Below are positions 1 to 5,338 of a stretch of DNA of 5,516 bases, piece after piece. The stretch spans positions 33,227-38,742 of the forward strand of contig FR891231.1 of the NCBI GenBank assembly GCA_000433515.1. Reading direction: 5' to 3'. Source of the DNA: Candidatus Colimorpha enterica. Its GTDB lineage: Bacteria; Bacillota; Clostridia; Oscillospirales; CAG-272. The stretch's first letter is position 1, and each line of letters opens with the position of its first letter. The notes under the pieces were generated by a model. It had not been told where the DNA came from. It made no database searches and was given only the letters and a program-made list of their open reading frames with translations. The position numbers were made by a program, and so were the translations under genes.

Positions 1-910
1 CAAGCGACAGAGAACGGTCCGGGCAGATGAGGTCAAACGATACGGTTCTCAGCTCTCCGATGCCGGCACAGCGTTCGCAGGCACCGTAGGGGTTGTTGAA
101 CGAGAACATTCTCGGCGAAAGCTCTCCCATGCTGAAGCCGTGCTCCTCGCAGGCATAATTCTGCGAATACCGGTATTCCTCCGGCGTATCTCCGACGGTG
201 ACGATGTGAAGGTTGCCCTTTGCAAGGTTCAGCGCGGTTTCTGCCGAGTCGGTAAGCCTGCCTCTTATCCCCTCCTTCATCACAAGTCGGTCAACGACGA
301 TATCCACCGTGTGCTTTTTGTTTTTCTCAAGCTCCGGAATGTCGTTCACGTCGTACATTTCACCGTCAACACGCACCCTTACGTAGCCGTTTTTCTTTGC
401 GTCCTCGAATACCTTTTCATGCATACCCTTTTTGCCGGATACGACGGGGGCAAGGATCATGAATTTCGTTCCCGCGGGCAGGGAGCATATGTCATCGATT
501 ATCTGGTCGATGCTCTGCTGTCTTATCTCTTTTCCGCAGACCGGGCAGTGCGGAATGCCTATCCGCGCGTACATAAGGCGCAGATAGTCGTATATTTCGG
601 TGACTGTTCCGACGGTCGAGCGCGGGTTCTTTGACGTTGTTTTCTGGTCGATGGAAATGGCGGGGGACAGACCCTCGATAAGGTCAACATCGGGCTTGTC
701 CAGCTGTCCGAGAAACATTCTTGCGTAGGACGACAGAGATTCCACGAATCTTCTGTGCCCCTCCGCATAGATCGTATCGAATGCCAGTGACGATTTTCCC
801 GAGCCGGAAAGTCCGGTAAAGACGACGAACCTGTCTCTCGGAACGGTGACATCTATATTTTTCAGGTTGTGGACTCTTGCGCCCTTCACGATTATACTGC
901 TGAGTGACAT
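1..910 (-). CDS. uvrA: UvrA, excinuclease ABC subunit A (N-terminal 303 residues; 3' end outside window)
   Basis: DNA-damage recognition ATPase of cytoplasmic nucleotide excision repair; UvrA dimers find lesions and load UvrB. The ORF reads from ATG at 910 off the left edge, so about one third of the usual ~940 residues is present. Visible: Walker A GLSGSGKS (residues 33-40) of the first ABC ATPase, the SYARMFLGQL and DQKTTSKNPRSTVGT blocks typical of UvrA (about 62-102), a CPVCG pair (122-126), then the UvrB-binding insertion region (about 130-245), and the first half of the zinc module at 254-281 next to SPRMFSFNNP. The module reads C254-x2-H257-x20-C278-x2-C281, with His where many UvrAs have Cys. 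It lies 32 nt behind uvrB, so the two are probably co-transcribed. The nearest Shine-Dalgarno (AAGGA, plus-strand 925-929) is 14 nt from the ATG, longer than ideal, but the family N-terminus (IIVKGARVHNLKNI) supports this start. The identification is very secure. Confidence 0.97.
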   Translation of the reverse strand, partial: MSLSSIIVKGARVHNLKNIDVTVPRDRFVVFTGLSGSGKSSLAFDTIYAEGHRRFVESLSSYARMFLGQLDKPDVDLIEGLSPAISIDQKTTSKNPRSTVGTVTEIYDYLRLMYARIGIPHCPVCGKEIRQQSIDQIIDDICSLPAGTKFMILAPVVSGKKGMHEKVFEDAKKNGYVRVRVDGEMYDVNDIPELEKNKKHTVDIVVDRLVMKEGIRGRLTDSAETALNLAKGNLHIVTVGDTPEEYRYSQNYACEEHGFSMGELSPRMFSFNNPYGACERCAGIGELRTVSFDLICPDRSLSL

Positions 911-942
911 ATTGCCGGTTTTGTTCCTTCTTTTTTATTCGT

Positions 943-2913
943 TCACTTTGTCCGCAGCGCGGCGATCCTGTCGCGGAGATATGCGGCTCTTTCAAAATCA
1001 AGCTGTTTTGCGGCTTCCTTCATCTGCTTTGTCAGCTCTTCGGCAAGCGACGCCTTTTCTCCCGCCGACAGCTTCTTCTTCGGAGCATCGGCAAGCTTTT
1101 CTTCCTTTGCCTTGCCGAGACCTATTTCGATAAGGTCGCGGACTGACTTCTTTACCGTCTGAGGCGTGATCCCGTGCTCTTCGTTATACTTCATCTGTAT
1201 CGCGCGGCGGCGCTCGGTTTCGCCGATGGCGGCGCGCATTGATTTTGTGACCGTGTCGGCGTACATTATGACCTTGCCCTCCGCGTTTCTTGCGGCGCGT
1301 CCGATGGTCTGTATCAGAGAGGTTTCTGAGCGGAACAGCCCCTCCTTGTCTGCATCAAGTATCGCGACAAGCGACACCTCCGGGATGTCAAGCCCCTCGC
1401 GGAGCAGGTTTATCCCGACAAGAACGTCGAACACGCCGAGACGCAGGTCGCGTATTATTTCCATTCTCTCGATCGTTTCGACATGGTGATGGATGTACTT
1501 GACCTTTATCAGGTTCATCTCAAGATATTCCGTAAGATCCTCTGCCATTTTCGTGGTGAGGGTGGTGACAAGCACGCGCTCGCCCTTTTCCGCACGTATT
1601 CTTATCTCTCCCATGAGGTCGTCTACCTGTCCGGTTATCGGGCGGATGATTATCTCAGGGTCAACAAGTCCGGTCGGTCGGATTATCTGCTCTGCTGTCT
1701 GTGACGAATGCTCTTTTTCGTATTCTGCCGGCGTGGCGCTGACGTATATGACCTGATTTATCTTCTCCTCAAATTCATCAAAGAAAAGCGGACGGTTGTC
1801 GTATGCCGAGGGCAGACGGAAGCCGAAATCGACAAGATTCTTCTTCCGCGCCCGGTCGCCGCCGCTCATTCCGCGCACCTGCGGCAGGGTGACGTGAGAC
1901 TCGTCAATGAACATCAGAAAGTCGCGCGGGAAGTAGTCCATGAGAGTATACGGCGTGGTTCCCGGCTCGCGTCCGGAAAAGACTCTTGAATAATTCTCAA
2001 CTCCGGAGCAGTACCCGATCTCGCGGATCATTTCCATGTCGTAGCGCGTCCGTTCCTCGATCCGCTGAGCCTCTATGAATCTGTTCTGCGAGCGGAAATA
2101 GTCCACCCGCTCCTCAAGCTCAGTCTCGATTTCTTTGAGCGCCTTTTCACGCTTGTCGTCGGTGGTGGCATAGTGCGTGGCAGGGAATACGGAGGCATAC
2201 CGCAGATCCTGTATCAGCTCTCCGGTGACGTAATTTATCTCGGAAAGGCGGTCGATCTCGTCGCCGAAAAACTCGACCCGGAGAATTTTTGAATCCGACG
2301 ACGGCGGGAATATCTCGACAACGTCGCCCCTGACGCGGAAGCGGTTGCGCTCGAACCCTATGTCGTTGCGGTCGTAGTTTATCGACACCAGCCTCCGCAG
2401 AAGCGTGTCGCGCTCCATCGGCATCCCCGGGCGGAGAGAGATCATCAGCTTTGTGTAATCCTCCGGGCTTCCGAGGCTGTATATGCAGGAAACAGAAGAG
2501 ACGATTATCACGTCGCGGCGCTCGAATAGAGCAGAGGTTGCGCTGTGACGGAGCTTGTCAATCTCCTCGTTTATCATTGAATCCTTTTCGATATATATGT
2601 CGCGTCCGGGAATATAGGCTTCCGGCTGATAATAATCATAGTATGACACGAAATACTCAACCGCATTCTCCGGGAAGAACTCCCGGAACTCCGAACACAG
2701 CTGTGCCGCAAGGGTTTTGTTGTGCGCAAGGATCAGGGTAGGGCGATTGAGCCGGGCAATGACGTTTGCCATTGTGAAGGTTTTCCCGGAGCCGGTGACT
2801 CCGAGGAGCGTCTGACCGCGGTATCCAGCCTCAACTCCGGAAACAAGCGCATCGATAGCCTCCGGCTGGTCACCGGTGGGCTTGAAAGGGCTGTGTAGAA
2901 TGAATCTGTCCAC
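943..2913 (-). CDS. uvrB: UvrB, excinuclease ABC subunit B (656 aa, GTG start)
   Basis: Helicase-like damage-verification subunit of nucleotide excision repair; it takes DNA from UvrA and recruits UvrC. Complete, 656 residues, matching the usual 650-675. Domains in order: GDQPEAI Q-motif region (14-20); Walker A GVTGSGKT (38-45); the beta-hairpin that inserts between DNA strands, rich in Tyr (YYDYYQPEAY, 91-100); SSVSCIYSLGSP (139-150); Walker B-like DESH (337-340); VSATPAEYEKE (391-401); helicase motifs GINLLREGLDIPEVSL (500-515) and QTIGRAARN (535-543); and a C-terminal UVR coiled coil (about 622-654, with LDFERAAYLRD) that contacts UvrC. The frame is open to ATG codons at 2937 and 3114, but the GTG at 2913 has GGAGG 5 nt upstream and gives the family-length N-terminus (DRFILHSPFKPTGDQPEAI). 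The 2937 ATG lies at the LexA box and the predicted transcription start. Oddities: H477 replaces the acidic residue usual in the Y-L-H-S-D/E motif, and LF at 526-527 replaces FL. Confidence 0.98.
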   Translation of the reverse strand: MDRFILHSPFKPTGDQPEAIDALVSGVEAGYRGQTLLGVTGSGKTFTMANVIARLNRPTLILAHNKTLAAQLCSEFREFFPENAVEYFVSYYDYYQPEAYIPGRDIYIEKDSMINEEIDKLRHSATSALFERRDVIIVSSVSCIYSLGSPEDYTKLMISLRPGMPMERDTLLRRLVSINYDRNDIGFERNRFRVRGDVVEIFPPSSDSKILRVEFFGDEIDRLSEINYVTGELIQDLRYASVFPATHYATTDDKREKALKEIETELEERVDYFRSQNRFIEAQRIEERTRYDMEMIREIGYCSGVENYSRVFSGREPGTTPYTLMDYFPRDFLMFIDESHVTLPQVRGMSGGDRARKKNLVDFGFRLPSAYDNRPLFFDEFEEKINQVIYVSATPAEYEKEHSSQTAEQIIRPTGLVDPEIIIRPITGQVDDLMGEIRIRAEKGERVLVTTLTTKMAEDLTEYLEMNLIKVKYIHHHVETIERMEIIRDLRLGVFDVLVGINLLREGLDIPEVSLVAILDADKEGLFRSETSLIQTIGRAARNAEGKVIMYADTVTKSMRAAIGETERRRAIQMKYNEEHGITPQTVKKSVRDLIEIGLGKAKEEKLADAPKKKLSAGEKASLAEELTKQMKEAAKQLDFERAAYLRDRIAALRTK

Positions 2914-2918
2914 GTTTT

Positions 2919-2923
2919 CCTCC
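2919..2923 (-). promoter_or_regulatory. Shine-Dalgarno of uvrB that fixes the GTG start
   Basis: On the minus strand GGAGG lies 5 nt (AAAAC) before the GTG at 2913-2911. No comparable ribosome site precedes the ATG at 2937, whose upstream sequence is AT-rich promoter DNA. This site therefore decides the translational start of uvrB. Confidence 0.8.
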
Positions 2924-2936
2924 GAACAAATGTTCA
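2923..2936. promoter_or_regulatory. LexA (DinR-type) SOS box of the uvrBA operon
   Basis: The plus strand reads CGAACAAATGTTCA. This matches the Gram-positive LexA box (CGAAC-RNRY-GTTYG/C) at every position except the last base, with perfect GAACA/TGTTC arms around a 2-nt centre. It begins about 9 nt beyond the -10 of the uvrB promoter, at or just past the predicted transcription start, where a bound repressor would block initiation. uvrBA is a known SOS target in Bacillus, so both position and sequence agree. I infer LexA repression relieved by RecA after DNA damage. Confidence 0.85.
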
Positions 2937-2944
2937 TTACTGAT

Positions 2945-2973
2945 ATTGTACCACAAATAATTTTAAAAGTAAA
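2945..2973 (-). promoter_or_regulatory. Predicted sigma-A promoter of uvrBA
   Basis: On the minus strand, -35 TTTACT (2973-2968) and -10 TACAAT (2950-2945) are separated by 17 nt, and TGG directly before the -10 makes an extended -10. The spacer is AT-rich. Transcription should begin near 2937-2940, giving a leader of about 25 nt that holds the LexA box and ribosome site before the GTG at 2913. The -35 is only a 4/6 match; the extended -10 and placement carry the call. Confidence 0.7.
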
Positions 2974-3062
2974 GCCATAAATAATGAAATCAAAAGATTT
3001 TTCTCCCGTCGCTCGCTTTCCGCGGAAATGCGGAAGAAAAAACACGCTTTCGGCATACGGGC

Positions 3063-3083
3063 AATGCAAAACCAATGCAAACC
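3063..3083 (+). repeat. Tandem TGCAAA half-sites, 11-bp period
   Basis: AATGCAAA occurs at 3063-3070 and again at 3074-3081, exactly 11 bp apart, so both would face the same side of the helix. Each contains the TGCAA arm of the operators at 3121-3134 and 3253-3266, but neither has the matching TTGCA arm at operator spacing. They could be weak accessory sites for the LacI regulator or chance similarity. Confidence 0.35.
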
Positions 3084-3120
3084 GCGCGGATGCCGATATT
3101 CCGGGAGAAAACACTCTTTC

Positions 3121-3134
3121 TGCAACCGTTTGCG
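3121..3134. promoter_or_regulatory. Upstream LacI-type operator (auxiliary site)
   Basis: TGCAACCGTTTGCG is the reverse complement of the downstream operator at 13 of 14 positions and has the central CG typical of LacI-family sites. It lies about 120 bp before the predicted start of the regulator gene's transcript. Centre-to-centre distance to the downstream site is 132 bp. It could support DNA looping, though 132 bp is about 12.6 helical turns and so not ideally phased. A CcpA cre site is an alternative, but it fits that consensus less well. Confidence 0.55.
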
Positions 3135-3212
3135 TTGGAAACGGCTCGCTTCCTGACCGAAGCAGTCGTCAGATTGCACAAAAAACGGCTCTGATTTCCG
3201 TCATTTTGACGA

Positions 3213-3240
3213 TTGACATCTGTCTTTTTTATGATATAAT
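3213..3240 (+). promoter_or_regulatory. Strong sigma-A promoter of the LacI regulator operon
   Basis: A perfect -35 TTGACA (3213-3218), a 16-nt spacer and a perfect -10 TATAAT (3235-3240) preceded by TGA, making a full extended -10. Transcription should start near 3247, a few bases before the downstream operator. A promoter this close to consensus fits a gene whose output is limited by repression. Confidence 0.9.
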
Positions 3241-3252
3241 AAAAACAGATAT

Positions 3253-3266
3253 TGCAAACGGTTGCA
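3253..3266. promoter_or_regulatory. Main LacI-family operator (autoregulation)
   Basis: TGCAAACGGTTGCA has 5-bp perfect inverted arms (TGCAA/TTGCA) and a central CG, the hallmark of LacI-family operators where the hinge helices insert at the CpG step. It lies about 6 bp downstream of the predicted start site and 16 bp before the regulator's ATG, so a bound repressor would block initiation or early elongation. It differs from the CcpA cre consensus at the two symmetric positions 3 and 12 (C and G instead of A/T), which favours a local regulator over CcpA. Confidence 0.75.
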
Positions 3267-3281
3267 CGAAAGGTCAGACAC

Positions 3282-4343
3282 ATGGAAAACGGAATAATCG
3301 CAAAAAAGAAAAAGAGCACAATCATCACCATCGCGGATGAACTCGGTGTCTCGCCGTCAACTGTCAGCCGTGCCTTCAATCCGAAGTCGAAAATCAGCAA
3401 CGAGGCAAGGCAGAGAATACTTCAGTGCGCAAAACGGCAGAATTATGTCCCCAACCGCACGGCATCGCGGCTTTCTATGCGCGAAATCAATATCGGGGTG
3501 GTATATACCAGCTTTTACGAGCTTGCTTCCGACGAATTTGCGAAGGGGATACGCGACGCATACAGAGAGCTGTTCGATCTCAAGATCAACCTTGAATTCG
3601 AAACGCTTAATTACACCACCCGTACAAGCGACAACCTGCGCGAGATACTTTCAAGGTGGGAAAATTTCGACGGAGTCATAGTCAGCGGTCTGAGCGACCC
3701 TGACGAAATTGCAATACTGAACCGGTATGCGAAGATAAACCGGAATATCGTGCTGCTTCAGGCGGATATACCGGAGGTGGATAAGCTGTTCGTCTCCTGC
3801 CATGACCCGGCGGTATCAAGCCGGATGGCTGCGGAATTCATTGCCGATTGCCTGAAATTTTCGCCGAGAAAGGACGTTGTGATTTTCACCGGAGAAAGAC
3901 GTACCGGACTGCATACCGAGGCGAACGATGTTTTCATCAGGGCGGCGGAGGAGCTCGGGCTCAACGTGGTCGGTTCCTTTGACATGAAGGATTCTCCCGA
4001 AATGCTGAAATGGCAGCTGTATGAGATGTACGTAAAGCAGGGAATGCGCCCGGCAGGTGTCTATATCACAAGCGGAAAATCGATAGAGCTCTGTAAGTTC
4101 ATCAAGGAAAACGAGCTTTCCGAAAGGACAGTCCTTGTCACCTTTGACGTTTATCCGGAGCTGAACGAGTATCTGAAATCAGGAGTGATAACTGCCACAA
4201 TATATCAGAACCTGTACAAACAGGCAAAGAACGCTTTCATCAACCTCGTAAAATACGTAATAGGTCAGATAGACGTCGGAAATTTCATCTCTCCCGCACC
4301 CGAACTGGTGCTGAAGAGCAATCTCGATTTCTATATCCGCTGA
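3282..4343 (+). CDS. LacI-family transcriptional regulator (353 aa)
   Basis: DNA-binding repressor expected to sense a sugar or sugar derivative and to control this cluster. The N-terminal helix-turn-helix is clear: TIADELGVSPSTVSRAF (residues 16-32), then the third helix and the hinge helix YVPNRTASRLS (55-65), whose Leu64 matches the residue that enters the operator CpG step. The rest (about 68-353) is a periplasmic-binding-protein fold, with IGVVYTSF opening subdomain 1, DGVIVSGLSDPDEI (130-143), and VTFDVYPELNEYLKSG (286-301), where Asp289 sits at a usual sugar-contact position. The ATYQ-like C-terminal segment (TATIYQNLYKQAKNAF) resembles ABC sugar-binding proteins. ATG 3282 is preceded by AAAGG at an 8-nt spacing; the in-frame TTG at 3252 is rejected because it lies in the operator. 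Length is normal for the family. The ligand cannot be read from the sequence; the downstream genes suggest a sugar acid or related carbohydrate. Confidence 0.93.
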   Translation: MENGIIAKKKKSTIITIADELGVSPSTVSRAFNPKSKISNEARQRILQCAKRQNYVPNRTASRLSMREINIGVVYTSFYELASDEFAKGIRDAYRELFDLKINLEFETLNYTTRTSDNLREILSRWENFDGVIVSGLSDPDEIAILNRYAKINRNIVLLQADIPEVDKLFVSCHDPAVSSRMAAEFIADCLKFSPRKDVVIFTGERRTGLHTEANDVFIRAAEELGLNVVGSFDMKDSPEMLKWQLYEMYVKQGMRPAGVYITSGKSIELCKFIKENELSERTVLVTFDVYPELNEYLKSGVITATIYQNLYKQAKNAFINLVKYVIGQIDVGNFISPAPELVLKSNLDFYIR

Positions 4344-4422
4344 CATCAGACAGACAGTCCCGCTGTCCGGATTATACCGGCTGCGGTCAAATATTAATTT
4401 TACCGGAATAAGGAGAAATGAA
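4344..4422 (+). other. Short gap between regulator and reductase genes, with small inverted repeats
   Basis: This 79-nt gap has two small hairpin-capable elements: GACAG-TCCCG-CTGTC (4353-4367) and CCGG-ATTATA-CCGG (4367-4380). Neither is followed by a T-run, so I do not call a terminator, and no convincing -35/-10 pair is visible. Read-through from the regulator promoter is the simplest reading; the hairpins may lower or stabilise the downstream message. The AAGGAG ribosome site of the reductase occupies 4410-4415. Confidence 0.4.
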
Positions 4423-5319
4423 ATGAAGAAAATAGGATTTATCGGTCTCGGTATCATGGGAAAGCCCATGAGCAAAAACCTCATAAAAGCCGGGTATGAG
4501 CTTACGGTTTACGACATAAACGAAGCGGCTGTAAAGGAGCTTGAAGAGTTCGGTGCAAAGGCGGCAGGTTCCTCGAAGGAGGCGGCTGAGGGAAACGATG
4601 TCATTATAACGATGGTGCCCAATTCGCCTCAGGTCAAGGAAGCCGTTCTCGGTGCCGGCGGTGTGCTTGAGGGAGCAAAGAAGGGCGCAATCATCGTCGA
4701 TATGAGCTCCATCAACCCGATAGCCTCCAAAGAGGTATGCGCTGAGGTCGAAAAGCACGGCTGTTACATGATCGACGCACCGGTCTCCGGCGGTGAACCG
4801 AAGGCTGTCGACGGCACGCTTTCTGTCATGTGCGGCGGCAGAAAAGAGATATTTGACGAGGTGAAGGACATTCTCGGCGTTATGGGCGGCTCCGTCACAT
4901 ACTGCGGAGATATCGGCGCCGGAAACACCACGAAGCTGGCTAACCAGATAATCGTTGCCGTCAACATTGCGGCTCTCAGCGAGGCGCTTATGCTCGGCAA
5001 GAAGGCGGGAGTTGACCCGGAGGCGATATACAGGGCAATACGCGGCGGACTTGCCGGAAGCACCGTTATGGACGCGAAGGCTCCCATGATGCTTGACGGC
5101 AATTTCAAGCCCGGCTTCCGCATTGCGCTCCATATTAAGGATTTGAACAACGTTATCGAGGCGGGACATAAGGTCGGTTCACCGCTTCCGCTGACCACCT
5201 CGGTGATGGAAATGATGCAGTGGCTCCGTGCGGAGGGGCTTGACACCCTCGATCACAGCGCGATCGTCAGGTATTACGAATATCTCGCTCACGACGAGGT
5301 AAGAAAAGAGAAAGACTGA
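4423..5319 (+). CDS. garR: 2-hydroxy-3-oxopropionate (tartronate semialdehyde) reductase, GarR/GlxR type (298 aa)
   Basis: Cytoplasmic beta-hydroxyacid dehydrogenase predicted to reduce tartronate semialdehyde to D-glycerate, a late step of glucarate, galactarate and glyoxylate breakdown. The N-terminal Rossmann dinucleotide site is GFIGLGIMGKPMSKNL (5-20). Asp31 at the end of the second strand (VYDIN) suggests NADH rather than NADPH. VPNSPQVKE (65-73) follows, then the substrate loop DAPVSGGEPKAVDGTLSVM (118-136). The catalytic lysine is K171 in GAGNTTKLANQ, and the C-terminal helical domain has AIRGGLAGSTV (205-215), NFKPGFRI (227-234) and HIKDLNN (237-243). These blocks closely match enterobacterial GarR over the full, normal length. 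ATG 4423 has AAGGAG 7 nt upstream; an ATG at 4418 is followed after one codon by a stop. It follows the LacI gene by 79 nt and precedes the transaldolase-like gene by 19 nt. A related hydroxyacid specificity remains possible; the sulfolactaldehyde reductase type (YihU) is unlikely because its distinct substrate loop is absent. Confidence 0.9.
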   Translation: MKKIGFIGLGIMGKPMSKNLIKAGYELTVYDINEAAVKELEEFGAKAAGSSKEAAEGNDVIITMVPNSPQVKEAVLGAGGVLEGAKKGAIIVDMSSINPIASKEVCAEVEKHGCYMIDAPVSGGEPKAVDGTLSVMCGGRKEIFDEVKDILGVMGGSVTYCGDIGAGNTTKLANQIIVAVNIAALSEALMLGKKAGVDPEAIYRAIRGGLAGSTVMDAKAPMMLDGNFKPGFRIALHIKDLNNVIEAGHKVGSPLPLTTSVMEMMQWLRAEGLDTLDHSAIVRYYEYLAHDEVRKEKD

Positions 5320-5338
5320 ATTTCCGGGAGAAAGAACA

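Larger units (their letters stand above)
2974..3212. other. Divergent intergenic region upstream of both promoters, no gene seen
   Basis: This stretch lies between the uvrB promoter and the LacI-gene promoter. Short open frames cross it on both strands, but none has a ribosome site, a recognisable product or protein-like composition. It does contain a 12-bp perfect palindrome TTTCCGCGGAAA (3017-3028), an imperfect direct repeat (3031-3053 and 3102-3122, both with a GAAAA-ACAC-CTTTC core), tandem TGCAAA half-sites (3065-3081), a near-copy of the LacI-type operator (3121-3134), and a lone TTGCA at 3174-3178. It looks regulatory rather than coding. Confidence 0.6.

Noticed and set aside
140..634. 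164-codon plus-strand frame within uvrA
   Set aside because: It is a shadow of the conserved UvrA reading frame on the opposite strand.
2937..3179. 80-codon minus-strand open frame upstream of uvrB
   Set aside because: It covers the uvrB promoter and ends at it, lacks a ribosome site, and has an Arg/Phe/Cys-rich composition typical of non-coding frames.
3121..3266. CcpA cre sites as the explanation of the two operators
   Set aside because: Both lack the A/T expected at two symmetric cre positions, and the adjacent LacI-family gene is a better candidate; kept only as an alternative.
3252..3281. TTG start that would add 10 residues to the LacI regulator
   Set aside because: The extension lies inside the operator next to the predicted transcription start, and ATG 3282 has a good ribosome site and normal family length.
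2984..3400. Open frames on both strands across the intergenic region and the start of the LacI gene
   Set aside because: They overlap the strong promoter, operators and helix-turn-helix coding region, and show no homology I recognise.
4353..4380. Hairpins after the LacI gene as a rho-independent terminator
   Set aside because: Stems are only 4-5 bp and no T-run follows.
4387..5169. Long 260-codon open frame antisense to the reductase gene
   Set aside because: It runs opposite a clearly conserved GarR gene, has no ribosome site or recognisable domain, and is explained by third-position codon bias of the sense gene.
4423..5319. Reductase as 3-sulfolactaldehyde reductase of a sulfo-transaldolase pathway
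   Set aside because: The substrate loop is the GarR form (SGGEPKAVDGTL) and the rest matches tartronate semialdehyde reductases; the sulfonate-binding loop of YihU as I recall it is absent.
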